DNA of 64,000 bases from Cryptomeria japonica (taxonomy: Eukaryota > Streptophyta > Pinopsida > Cupressales > Cupressaceae), in assembly GCF_030272615.1 (NCBI RefSeq), contig NC_081405.1:313864235-313928234 (forward strand), in the 5' to 3' direction. The notes under the pieces were generated by a model. It was given only the letters and a program-made list of their open reading frames with translations. It was not told where the DNA came from and searched no databases. A program made the position numbers and the translations under genes. Shown here piece after piece: positions 1 to 10,674 of this stretch (positions are counted from its first letter, which is position 1; each line of letters starts with the position of its first letter).

Positions 1-149
1 GGTGGAAGGCATTTGGAGATGCCTTATTGTATTTGTTTTCATTGTCAAATGCTTTATTATGTTTTTAGTGTCTCTCTTGGTATGCCTACTTAGACTAGTC
101 TTTGGTTGATTAACACTAGCAGTTCTTTGTTTCTTGTTGTTTCTCTTAT

Positions 150-1401
150 GTGTTATACCACCATGGGTTTCTGTCTAACATCTCCCATTTTGCAGAGCAT
201 CAGTTATCATTTTTCAATAGAGAACTAGAAGAAGTATACATTGAACAACTAGATGGATTCAGCTTGTTAGATGATCTGGACATGGTTTGTAGATTAAAGA
301 AGGAATTGTATGGACTCAAACAAGCACCTAGAGTGTGGTATGCAAAATTGGATAGATATTTGTTATAGCAAAATTTCAAGAAAGGTCCTATAGACAGGAA
401 TCTCTATTTTTAGGTTGAAGGCATTGATTTGTTGATTGTTGTTGTTTATGTTGATGATATTATCTTTGGGGGAAGTGATTATCTGTGTAAAGCATTTGTA
501 GAAGAGATGCCAAAATAATTCAAGATGTAGATATGTTTGGAGAGATGTCATTTTTCTTGATTTTTAATTTACTCAATCGAATGATGGAATCTTTATTTCT
601 CAAGCTAAGTATATTATAGAGATGTTAAAGAAGTTTGACATGGAGAATTGTAAACTTATTACTACCCTTTAGCTATTGGATGTAAGTTAGGAAAAGATGA
701 TACATGTTGGGATGTTGATTAGAAGAAGTACAAATCTATGGTTAGAGGACTATTATATCTTACTACTTCGGGACTGGATATTATGCAAGTTGTATGCTTT
801 GTTGCAAGATTTCAAGCTATTCTGAAGCAAACTCATGATCAAACAATGAAAAAGACTTTTAGATATTTGAAAGGAACTTAAGATTTTGGTTTACTGTACA
901 AGAAGGATGGATATTTCATGTTGAAAGCATATACAGATGTTGATTGGACTAGAAGTGTTGATGATAGGAAAAGTACTAGTGGTGGTGCATTGTTTCTTGA
1001 GAGACAGACTGGTTTCATGGATGAGTAAGAAACAAGAATTTGTATCATTATCCACTACAAAAGCTAAATATATTACCACAACATCTTGTTGTACTCAATT
1101 TTTGTGGATGAAGCGGAGTCTTAATGATATTAGAGTATTGTATGATGAAGATATTCATATCGTGTGTGATAATACCAATGCTATAAAAAATTCACAAAAT
1201 CCAATTATGCATTCAAAAACTAAAAATATTTTAATCCATTATCATTTCTTAGGAGAGAAGGTTTCAGAGAAAGAAGTTAGACTGGAATACATTTCTACAT
1301 CAGAGCAGATAGCAGACATTTTTACTAAGGCTTTGGTGAAGGATACTTTTGAGTATCTCGGGCAGAAGTTGAGGGTTATTATCCCTCCCTTTTCTAGCTA
1401 G
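150..1401 (+). pseudogene. Copia-1 reverse transcriptase and RNase H remnant
   Basis: This would be the C-terminal half of a copia polyprotein that copies element RNA into DNA. The diagnostic RT motif LYGLKQAP is encoded at about 306-329. The catalytic YVDD box is intact at 447-458, within VVYVDDIIFGGS. The RNase H part (about 937-1401) has the family signatures DDRKSTSGG, KQEFVSLSTTKAKY, CDNTNAI and EQIADIFTKAL. The reading frame is broken by stops, including a TAG after codon LDRYLL near 366, and by several frameshifts between 500 and 1080. It ends at the stop just after the FTKAL motif, as in normal copia pol genes. Confidence 0.85.
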
Positions 1402-1682
1402 ATGCATTTTTAGTGGTGCATCTTTCTACGAGGAGACTTGGTGCTTATCCTTGTCTCTTAGATTGATGTTGTTGCTGCTCTCATGGGGAGAAGTGGTGTG
1501 ACTTAGTCTATATGGTTTTCAATGCCCTTTGTCATTGTTGTCAAAGGGGAGAGAAAGTTTTTCTAATAATTAGAGAGAGTCATTGTGAGATTATTATGGG
1601 GAGAGAGATTTGTTGTGAGATTATTAGTTTTTCTTTGGTGTTTTTGTTTATTGGTGTTGCCATCAATAACAAAGGGGGATAG

Positions 1683-2907
1683 TGTTGGAATTTTTTGATA
1701 GCATGATTTATATAATTTTCATTGATACCAAACTTGGTTATCTGGATGGATGTTCATCCAGATATTTTTTGTTAGACCTTGTTATCTAGATGGATGTTGG
1801 TCCATATATGCTTTTGGTGTTGGTTGTGTCATCATGTATTTGGGATGACCCTAAAAGCTTTTGGTGCCCTCCAAGCATGTTGCAAATTGTATTACAATTT
1901 AGTGGATCATATTCTTTTGGTTCATATATGTGTTGGAAGATGTGTTGAGATGTTTAACTTGGTTTCACCTTGGCATGTGGAGATCTGCATGAAGTATTTT
2001 GCATCAGAAGTGGTTATGTGGTTGACTAGTTGATTATGTCTACACATTACACTTTATAATGCCCTTTGGAGTATGTGTTAGCATGCGCAAATTATTGGAT
2101 CAATCATGGAATGATGTATTGTGATATGTTTTGGTTCACTCTTTCTCTTGGAGTGGATTGATCTAAGTATTTTAGGTTTGGGTGACTTATTTTGTGTAAT
2201 ATTGCTTCTTCTATTTTGGTTGACCCTTTTTTAGGTTTTCAATGTTGTATCTCATATTTAAGATGTGCAAATCGATGGATTGCGTGAGGATGAAAATTGA
2301 ATTGTGTGAGAAGTTTATGTGAATTATTTGCAAGTATATTAGAGTTTGTGGTGATGCGAAAGTCAGGTTGAGATGAGCTTTGAAGGTGATGTATTCTACA
2401 AGACAATGTGTTGTGACAGTGGAGATTATTAGAGATGTTTGTTATGATGTTTGTCGATTGATTCAATTGTTCAAGGACCATTTCATGGTTAGGATAATCT
2501 TTCTCAATTTCAATTCAGCTATTTCATTTGTTGTTATTTGATAATAAGTGCTTCAAAAACAGTTTGTATCTTGTATTAAAGAAGTGTTCTTCAATTGTGC
2601 AAGTCCTCTTTTTATCTTGCCTAAGGTTGTCCACATTAGTTTTGCAAGTCCTTTTGGTGTTGGTTCTCCTTAGCTATATGCCTAAAATATTGTAAACATT
2701 GTTATTCATATTGTGAGTTAGATTCTCACTATGGTTTTTCCTTGTTTGGGTTTTGCATGTAATTATGGTGTTCATGTGTTCGCATGTTGATGTTTCATTT
2801 TTGTGTGTTGATGGTTAATGTGCTATTCCTAAATAAGTTTATTAATAACTATTTTTAAAGTTTTAGATTGATTCGGCCCCCTTCTAAGTCATGTTGGGTG
2901 TTCAACA
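1683..2907 (+). repeat. Copia-1 3' LTR
   Basis: The LTR starts TGTTGGAATTTTTTG right after a purine-rich tract (AAAGGGGGATAG) and ends TTCAACA, giving the TGTTG...CAACA ends typical of plant copia LTRs. It is about 1225 bp long. Near its right end is the pyrimidine-rich GGCCCCCTTCTAAG segment, which matches in position the CCCCCC segments of the other LTRs in this window. No partner LTR is available for dating. Confidence 0.75.
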
Positions 2908-2919
2908 ACTCTCACTACC

Positions 2920-3230
2920 TATGAAATGAGATATTTTAATAAGGAAGCTCTAAAGAAGGAGGCAACTTTCAAGACCAATAAGAAGGAGAAGGATGAAGCA
3001 TCTAATCAAAGAAATGGCTCTGACAAGGAGGAAGAAAAAAATTCAAAAAATCTTAAGAAAGGCATTGGAAAATAAAAAGGTAAGTTACTCTTCAAATGTT
3101 TTAACTATGGCAAAATTGGTCATCATGCTTCTAAATTCCCCTTGAGAGATTTAGAAAATGGCAACAAGAATAGTTCTTCAAATAATAAGGAACATAGTGC
3201 TCCAAATGATGACAAGGAAGAAACACTTTC
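2920..3230 (+). pseudogene. Copia-2 gag C-terminus with degenerate zinc knuckle
   Basis: A Lys/Glu-rich segment is followed by CFNYGKIGHHASKF, a CCHC zinc knuckle in which the second and last cysteines have been replaced (Tyr and Phe). The knuckle normally binds element RNA during packaging. A stop (TAA) near 3073 precedes the knuckle. The start of gag is missing because copia-1 is inserted upstream. Confidence 0.7.
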
Positions 3231-3760
3231 ATGACCTTGAATGTTGTGAATAATACTATAAATGCTAAAAAATGTGTGAAGAAGACTGTTGACAAAATTA
3301 GCACTTCGGAGAGTGATAATGGTATTAAAAATTCAATGATAGTGTGGACATATTTCCATGCAAAAGAAGAGGCAAAATCTTGGTTGATTAATAATTCTTG
3401 TTTCAAACGCATGACAAGTGATAAGAGCAATTTCATCAACCTTTTGAAGTGGAATGGAGGATCGATCGGGTTTGGGGATGATACCTCTGCAAAGATTTGT
3501 GGAAAAAGCATAATAAGTTTAGACGGAAGATGTCTCTGTGTTGAAGCTCTCAAGCACAATATTCTTAGTTTGAGTCAAATGTGCAAAAAAGGATATAATA
3601 TTACATTTTATAATAAAGGATGTAAAATTAGAAAATAAATCTCTAGAGGATTAGTGGTAGAAGGAACTAGGACTAAAGGAAATGCATACAACATAAAGGA
3701 GGCTAAGGGGAGAAATTGTCTTCTGGGACAAACAAGTAAATGTTTGCCCTGTCACAAAGA
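3231..3760 (+). pseudogene. Copia-2 protease and GAG-pre-integrase remnant
   Basis: The open stretch 3231-3638 contains WLINNSCFKRMTSDKSNF, which matches the copia protease region that normally reads W-x-L/x-DSG-C-S-x-HMT. Here the catalytic Asp of DSG has become Asn (NNS), so the protease would be dead. Downstream are the usual hydrophobic strands (HNILSLSQMCKKGYNITFY). Then, in a shifted or stopped frame, comes the pre-integrase start (about 3640-3760) with GNAYNIKEAKG. Confidence 0.75.
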
Positions 3761-3859
3761 ATGGGACACATCAACTTTGAGAATGTTATGAGGATAAGCT
3801 CTACCACATGTGCTACAATAAAAGATTGAGAAAGATAGTTGAAAGTGCAAATGTTATAG

Positions 3860-4307
3860 TTCATGAAGAATCAAATCAAAATACATATGAATACTATGGA
3901 TTGGATGTACCTCCTTGCATTGAAGAAGATGAATAAATTGAAGAAAAGGAAGAAGCACTAAAAAAATTATTTTAACTCCTACCATGTATGTTCAAAAGAA
4001 TCACAAAGAAGATCAAATAATTGGAGATAAAATTGAAGGTGTGTAGACTGGAAGAGCACTTGCAAGGACAAATGAACAAGTGAATCTTTGTTTACTATCA
4101 AAGATAGAATCAAAAAAAATCTTTGATGCTAACAATAATAAAGGTTGGACACAAGAAACAAAAGAAGAATTTAAATCACATCGAGAAGAATAAGACTTTG
4201 GAATTAGTACCATGTCATGCAGACAAAAATGTGATAGTAGTAAAATGGGTATTTAGAAACAAATTAAATTAATATGGAGAAGTTGTAATAAACAAGGCAA
4301 GGTTGGT
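3860..4307 (+). pseudogene. Copia-2 integrase tail and start of RT, left of LINE-A
   Basis: Acidic linker sequence leads into HIEKNKTLELVP, ADKNVIVVKWVFRNKLN and NKARLV, the conserved N-terminal part of copia RT. The central integrase core is not recognisable between 3760 and 3860, so a deletion is likely there. The coding sense stops at the LINE-A insertion point (4307/4308) and resumes at 10675. Confidence 0.75.
4290..4307 (+). repeat. LINE-A target-site duplication, left copy
   Basis: The 18 bases AAACAAGGCAAGGTTGGT recur exactly at 10657-10674 and bracket LINE-A. A perfect duplication of this size is typical of target-primed reverse transcription by an L1-type element. Confidence 0.93.
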
Positions 4308-4695
4308 GAAGATCACAATGAGGCTTGGAATTTTGGGTAAGAGATGATGGCATCATGCGTGCAGGGGTTTGCGGGCTGCCAAGCTAGGGCACTGATGCCC
4401 TAGCCTATGGGTGGATGCACGTGCAGGTGCGTCGGGGGAGGGAAGTGGAAGACAGTGTAGGGCAGGGAGCGGTCGAGGGGGTGGGGTTGAAGTGGTGGTC
4501 AGTGGGTGGGGAGTTTGTTGTGCGTGGGGGGGGTTCGGTTTTGCTGCAGGTCGAGTGTTTCCAATGGAGCAGGGGGCTTCGGCTGGTTCTTTCTCTCGGT
4601 GGTGTTTGGGAGGGGTGGGGTCTTGGGTTTCGTACCTTCTCATGTGCCCCTTTGGGGTGTGGGCTCCTTATATTTTATTGTTTTTTTGAGATCCA
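4308..4695 (+). other. LINE-A 5' untranslated leader with hairpin
   Basis: This is a GC-rich leader that stands out from the AT-rich surroundings. It contains a 9-bp stem and 4-base loop, GCTAGGGCA at 4383-4391 and TGCCCTAGC at 4396-4404. A matching hairpin occurs at the same place in LINE-B (48023-48048), so it is a property of the family. Open frames on both strands here are GC-rich artefacts with no recognisable domain. Confidence 0.6.
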
Positions 4696-5974
4696 ATGTC
4701 GAGTAATGGTGGTGAGGCCTCGAAGGCACCTCCTGCCATGGATTTTTGTGCAGTGGTGGGCTCAAAGTCACCATCCCTTAGTATGAAGACTTTTAATAAT
4801 AATCTTTTCTCCTCCGAATCGGGGTTTGGGAGTGTTGGTAGCTCTCGCATTATGAAGATTAATGGTTGTCTAGAGAGATGCAGTGAGAGGCCAAAGCTGG
4901 TTATTCCTCCTGAGATGACAGCTAAAGACGTTGAATACTTTTCAAAACACTCGCTATATTGCAATTTTTTGGGAATGAGGGTTTCTTTGCAGTTTTTGGA
5001 AAACTGGGTGCAGACGACTTGGGCTCCAGAAGGGGAAATGGAGATTATGTTGTTGGCAAACAACTACTTCATGGTTACTTTCAACTGCATGGAGGATCTC
5101 AATAGGGTCTTTGAAGGAGGCCCGTATTTTTACAACTAGGTGGGGTTGTTTATCAAACCTTGGCATGTGGGGTTTAACCCTTCAGAGGAGCTCCCGAATA
5201 GGGTTCCAGTGTGGGTTTGTTTACCACGTTTTCCAATGGAATGTTGTTGGGAATATGTGTTGCGGATGCTTGTCATGCTGCTTGGGAATCCAGTGGGATC
5301 TTCAACGCAAACCCTGGGGAGAAAGGTAATGACCTTTGCATGTATCTGTGTTGAAATTGATCTTAGTAAACCTTTGCCAAGTGCTATAGAAATGTGCTCA
5401 GGCTCTTATTCTTGGGTTCAACAGTTAGATTATGAGACTTTACCATTTCATTGTCACCTATGTCATGAGTTTGGTCATTTATAGTGTAAGTGCCCTAGAT
5501 ATAAACTGGTGGTGTGCCAACCTCAGCAGTCAGACCCGAGCCTAGATAGGGTTGATAAAGGAAAAGCTGTTATGTCAATCGAGTGGTTTTGTCTCAGTTA
5601 AGACAAAGAATAGGAACCGAGGACAAAAGAGGCCCTTACAGGAGAGACAGGAGGAGGATACCTTTAACAGATTTGAGGTCTTGGATGACCTTAGCCATCA
5701 GGAAGTAAATCTGGGGTTAACCCCTTTGGATCAAGGTGCATCAGGGGGGGCTCCGAAAAGAGTAATTGAGGACTCTACCCAGGCCCTGCAAGTGGTTGGA
5801 AGCCAGCAGATGGAGATGGATCAACCAGTAGGGGTCCAGTTGGGACTCACTCCTAATTTGGAGGTGAAATTGGTTGAGGGGGAGGGTTCTCCGATAGCTC
5901 TGAAATTGGAACCGGCTAGGGTTAAAAGTAATAAGTCCTCCGTTCACCCAGGGTTTGCATCAAAAAGATATTAA
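4696..5974 (+). pseudogene. LINE-A ORF1 (gag-like, DUF4283 and zinc knuckle)
   Basis: The product would bind LINE RNA. Translation from 4696 gives a short N-terminal tail and then a DUF4283-type domain (AKDVEYF...FLGMRVSLQFLENWV...NNYFMVTFN...PWHVGFNP). The end of the domain is followed by CHLCHEFGHL*CKCP, a CCHC knuckle cut by a TAG at 5482-5484. Another TAG (5137-5139) interrupts the DUF4283 domain, where LINE-B encodes Lys. The C-terminal tail (about 5552-5974) is open but shifted in frame, Gln/Glu-rich, and ends before the ORF2 start. A start at 4696 is chosen because LINE-B has a matching ATG in the same context (minus strand, 47579). Confidence 0.8.
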
Positions 5975-6106
5975 GAAAAGTGCTTCAGAGAAGAGCTCAA
6001 AGGTTGGCAGAAAGAAGGATTTGGATAAGATCAAATTGATGGGGGATAATTTGGTTGAGGCATGGTTAGTAAAGACTTTGGATTCTCACTTTTCTAGTCC
6101 TCCAAA

Positions 6107-9100
6107 ATGATTGTGCTTTCATGGAATGTGAGGGGCTTGAACAGTGGCCCTAGACAAAAAGTTGTTCGGGATTTGATTAGGAATCATTCACCTGATGTTC
6201 TATTCTTGCAAGAAACTAAACTTTTGGTGGAGAGTATGATGGGTCTGATGCTGAAGTTGTGGGGGCGAGGCGAGTGTTAGTGTATTGGGGCAGCTGGTTC
6301 CTCTAGAGGGGTGGCCTGTCTTTGGAACCCTTTAAGGTTTTGCCCTGTCTGGTGGGTTGCCTCTAGATCTTCATTATTCGGGATTGTCTCTAGTCTTGAG
6401 ACTAAAGAGTTCATCTTGTTTTCTAACATCTATGCCCCTATTGATCTTCAGGGTAAGTAAAACATATGGTCTCATATTTCTTGTATGCGAAGGTTGGCCC
6501 CTTTTCATCCTTGGATTATGGTAGGAGACTTCAATATCATCCTTGAGTTGAGTGAAAAGAACGTGGGTGTTATGCGGTTGGAACCTTCTTCTTTCCTTTT
6601 TTAGGATAGTATTTCTTTGTTGCAGCTTGTTGACATTAAGCCTGGTAATGATTTGTTCACTTGGAACAATAGGAGGGTGGGAGAGTATTGGATTGCAGAG
6701 AGGTTGGATCATTTTCTAGTTTCTAGCTTTTGGATTGGTGGGGGGTGGTCTACAAGTTCTGAGATTCTTGACTGGAGAGGGTCATGGCAGTGCCAAAGCC
6801 TGACCTCCCTTTCCTCCACCACTCTGCTACAAGAACCTGCAAAGTAGGATCCTGAAGCCACATAAGTTGGAATTTGAATGAAGGAGAGTGAGCAACCCGA
6901 GCCGAAGAAGAAACCGGCTTGATGGGTCAGATCACTGACCCATCAAGCCGGTTTCTTCTTTGGCTCGGGTTGCTCACTCTCCTTCATTCAAATTCCAACT
7001 TATGTGGCTTCAGGATCCTACTTTGCAGGTTCTTGTAGCAGAGTGGTGGAGGAAAGGGAGGTCAGGCTTTGGCACTGCCATGTACACTTTTGCCAAGTAG
7101 CTGCAATTTGTTAAGTTTCAGCTTAAACAGTGGAACCACTAGGGATTCGGGAACATTTTTCATGCTAAGAAAGCTGCTCAAATTATGCTAAATGGGATCA
7201 CCAGTGAAATCAAAGAGCATGGTTTGTCTAAGGCCTTGCTTAGGGAGGAAGACAGGGCTGTCAAGGTGGTAGAGGAATGGGAGCTTAGGGAAGAAATATA
7301 CTAGAAGCAAAGAGCTCATATTGATTGGCTATAGGCGGGGGACAAGAACACTGCTTTCTTCTTCAACTCAGTGAAAGAAAGAAGACATGAAAATTCCATC
7401 CTGTTCTGGTTAATGATAGAGGTGAGCAGTGTTTATCCTTGCAAGAGATATCTAGGGAGTCGTTATAGTTTTTCCGGTCCCTCTTCAAGGAGAACTCTCA
7501 GGGGGAAACAGTGGAGGAGAATCAAGTTCTTGCTTGCATTTCTTCTCTTGTCACGGGGGAGATGAATGAGCAGCTTTTGGGTCCTATTTTGTTGGAAGAA
7601 CTTGAGAGGATTGTTTTTCACATGAGGAAAGGAAAAGCTCCTGGACCAAATGGGTTCCCAGTAGAATTCTTTCAAGAGTCCTGGGATATTATCAAACTGG
7701 ATTTACTGGAAGTAGTCCAGGAGTCCCAGAGGAATAAGCAGATGCTTCGGGCTTTGAATGCGATTTTCATTTCTCTAATCCCCAAGTGTGATGGGGCCAA
7801 CCGGTTAGGCCAGTTCCGCCCTATGTCTCTTTGCAATGTGATTTATAAGATCATCTCTAACTTAATAGTGGATAGGTTGAAGAAGTTCCTAGGGAATGTT
7901 ATCTCTGAGGAGTAGAGTGGGTTTATGGAAGGGCACCAAATTTTGGATGGTGTGGTCATTGCTACGGAGACCATTCATTCTATGGAAACCTCCAAGGAAA
8001 AAGCTATGTTTATCAAGCTGGATATGGCTAAGGCTTACGATAGAGTGCGGTGGTCCTTCCTTTAGAAGATCCTCAAGGCTTTTGGTTTTGCTGATGATTG
8101 GATCCAGTGGGTTATGAGTTGTGTTACGTCTACTTCTTTCTCTATGCATATCAATGGAGACCACACTGAGTTGTTTGGTGCTTCTAGGGGTCTCCGCCAG
8201 GGGGACCCCCTCTCCCCTTATTTATTCATTCTTTCGGCTGAGGGTCTAGGGAGCCTGATTAAGCATAATGTGGGTTTGCATATTATTCAGGGTTGGAGAT
8301 GGGGTAATGACTTACAACCGCAGTCTCATTTGTAGTTTGTGGATGACACGACCCTTATGGGACTTGCTCGGATCAGAGAAGCTACTAATCTGCATAAGGT
8401 TTTGGATGTTTATCTTGTGGCCTCGGGCTAGTTGATCAATGAGGATAAATCTTCTATCCTCTTTTTCAACAATCCTGAAACTATTCAAAGGAGGATTGCT
8501 CTTATCTTGAGATTCCAAGTTGGCTCCTTGCCCTTGAATTATTTGGGTATTCCTATTTCTCTTGGTAACCCTCCTAGTGAGTCATGGTAGGGTATCTTGG
8601 ATAAATTTTGCATGAAGGTTGAACACTAGACTCATAGATGGCTATCCTTTGCTGGGAGGGTTCAACTGATTCAGTTGGTGGTTCAGGCTCTTCCGATCTA
8701 TCGATGTATACTTCATGTGGCTCCTAAGTGGTTCTTGAAGGGTTTGGATTCTCTGGCTAGGCAATTTTTATGGGCAGGCAATCTTTCCTCTTCCAAATGG
8801 AGTCTTGTCAATTGGGATTTGGTGTGTAGCCCAAAGTAGTCGGGGGGGCTTGGTTTAAGGTAGTCTATTTTATTTAGGGAATCTCTAGTAGCTAAATTGT
8901 ACTGGAGGTGGTGTGTTGAGCAGGATCGAGGTTGGGCTAGGATTTTCACCAACAAATATATGCAGAGGATCCCGACGGAGGAAATCCCTAGATATCCGCT
9001 TGAGGGAAAGGGCTCAACAATCTGGTATACTCTCAAGAGGGGGGCTTCTCTCATTAAGGTAGGACTCTTTTGGATTTGTAGGAGGGGGGAAGAGGTCCTT

Positions 9101-10554
9101 TTTTGGAATGACTCTTGGGATGGATATCCTCCCATCCTTGATCAATTTCCTAACCTTAGGAATTTGTGCCAGAGGTTTTTAGAGGTGGCATGGTCAAGGG
9201 TGAGTGACTTCAAGGCTGTTTATAGGTGTGGGCGGCTGGATTTGGAGTAGTGGAAGGCTCCTAATGAGTGGTCGGTTGCTAGGATGGAGGAAGAGTGTGC
9301 TGAGTTGCATGGAATTTTGGCGAGTAGACATTGTAGCTCCCTCAAGGGTAGGGATGGGCTTGTTTGGTCTCCAAAACCTAAGGGTGTTTTTACTGTGGCT
9401 AGTGGATACCGGGAACTGTTGAACCGAAGACTTGAGGGAAGAGAGGTGAACTGGTGGAAATAGGTGTGGAATAATGTTTCTTGGCCGAAGTGTAACTGCT
9501 TTTCTTGGACTTTGGCTTTGAATAGATGCCTAACTTGGGACAATATCTGCAAGAGAGGATTCTTGGGGCCTTCTATTTGTGTTTTGTGTGGTAATGGGGA
9601 GGAAGATTCCTCACACATGTTCTTCAGATGCCCCTTCTCTATGCTGATCTGGCATTATTGGTGGGGGTGTGGAAGCATCCTTGTGTTCACGCAGATTCTT
9701 TGGTGGAGTTCTGGAGCAGTTTGGGCAGACCTCCTATCTTGTCCTCCTTCCTCCAGACTATCTGGTATATTGGAACCATCTTCATTTTGTGGCAGATCTG
9801 GCTTGAGAGGAACAGGAGGATCTTTCGTGAGGTCAGATTGTTTGTTCAACAAGTTTGGAATAGGATCATTGCTATGATCCGGGAGACAGTGGAAGCTAAA
9901 TGTGAGGTGAATTTTCCTCTGGGTAGAGATGAGGCAGATATTGTGAGTAGGTTTGGTCTGCAGGAGTTGTCTCCTGCCTTAGCTTGTGTCAGGAGAGGTA
10001 GATGAGCTATGAAGAAGGTGCAAAGGGTGGGAAGGTGGATACCCCCTCAGGATGAGTTTATCAATATTAACATCGATGGCTCATCTAGGGGTAACCCAGG
10101 CCCTGTTGGAGTTGGTGGTGTTGGCAGGAATAGCATGGGGGAGGTAGTTTTCCTCTTTTCGGTGCATAAAAGGTGGCAGTCTAATAATTTTATGGAGGGA
10201 TTTGCGATCCTCTATGCCCTAGAGCATGCTTGGGAGTTGGGACGAAGGAAGGTAATTTGTGAATCAGATTCATAAATTGTTGTTAACTAGTTGACTGAGT
10301 AGAAGGTGAGTAGGATTCAATGGCATTTGGCAGGGATTGTTCAGCAGATTCTCCAAATTAGTTATTTAATGGAGCAGGTGTCTTTCATCCACATCCCTCA
10401 TGAATGGAATAGAGTAGCTAATTGTTTGGCCAAGTGGGCCTCGAAACATGGTAATGATTGGAAAGTTGAAGGTTGGGAGCATCTCTCCGCGGATTACTGT
10501 CAAGGCTTGCAGAAGATTTTTACTGAGGACATGGATGGTTATGAAGTTGGATGA
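6107..10554 (+). pseudogene. LINE-A ORF2: endonuclease, RT, zf-RVT, RNase H
   Basis: This is the replication polyprotein. The endonuclease starts at ATG 6107 (IVLSWNVRGLN, then LQETK, GDFN, WNNRR and ERLDHFLVS). An inverted duplication at 6783-6934 breaks it at DWRGS. RT motifs follow at about 7562-8580: GKAPGPNGFPVEFF, FRPMSLCNVIYKI, KLDMAKAYDRVRW, GLRQGDPLSPYLF, and FVDDT at about 8336-8350 where active enzymes have F/YADD. The zf-RVT domain lies near 9461-9660 (WPKCNCFSWTLALNRCLTWDN...CVLCG). RNase H spans about 10050-10500 (INIDGSSRGNPG, MEGFAILYAL, ICESDS). At least a dozen stops, mostly TAG, make it inactive. Confidence 0.88.
6783..7082 (+). repeat. Near-perfect 148-bp inverted repeat (fold-back duplication) in LINE-A
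   Basis: Bases 6783-6930 are the reverse complement of 6935-7082 with one mismatch (6904 against 6961) and a 4-base centre. The right arm is the original LINE sequence: it continues the ORF2 frame into FKFQLMW, as in LINE-B. The left arm is the added inverted copy. The centre, GGGTCA-GATCAC-TGACCC, is a natural short palindrome that could have seeded a fold-back template switch. Confidence 0.93.
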
Positions 10555-10656
10555 CCTGGGGCTGGTTTGGTGGTTCTTTTTTGGGGCCTCGGGGCTCTGG
10601 TTCTCTTTGTAATTCTTGTGTCTGATTTTCAATAAAGTTTTTACCTCTTTATTCAC

Positions 10657-10674
10657 AAACAAGGCAAGGTTGGT
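10657..10674 (+). repeat. LINE-A target-site duplication, right copy
   Basis: An exact second copy of AAACAAGGCAAGGTTGGT (4290-4307). Copia-2 RT coding sense resumes immediately after it. Confidence 0.93.

Larger units (their letters stand above)
1..2907 (+). mobile_element. Copia-1: 3' part of a Ty1/copia retrotransposon (RT, RNase H, 3' LTR)
   Basis: The window opens inside a decayed Ty1/copia element that reads left to right: reverse transcriptase, RNase H, a non-coding stretch with GGGGAGA tracts, a polypurine tract near 1673-1680 and a 3' LTR. Its 5' half lies outside the window. Directly after the LTR comes the gag of a different copia element, so copia-1 appears to be inserted in copia-2. 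A target duplication cannot be tested because the left end is missing; the right-hand candidate is ACTCT at 2908-2912. Stops and frameshifts throughout mean it is not autonomous. Confidence 0.85.
4308..10656 (+). mobile_element. LINE-A: full-length L1-type non-LTR retrotransposon
   Basis: Bounded by a perfect 18-bp duplication, this 6.35-kb element carries in order a GC-rich 5' leader, ORF1 (DUF4283-type RNA-binding domain plus CCHC knuckle), and ORF2 (endonuclease, reverse transcriptase, zf-RVT and a C-terminal RNase H). This is the layout of plant L1 elements with an acquired RNase H. It lies in the RT of copia-2, same orientation. Excluding an internal inverted duplication (about 150 bp) it is about the same length as LINE-B. 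Many in-frame TAG codons make it inactive. The 3' end is AATAAAGTTTTTACC followed by a short AT-rich run, with no poly(A). Confidence 0.93.

Noticed and set aside
4353-4786. Overlapping open frames on both strands in the GC-rich LINE-A leader
   Set aside because: No domain or conserved start; they fall in the untranslated leader or in ORF1 in other frames.
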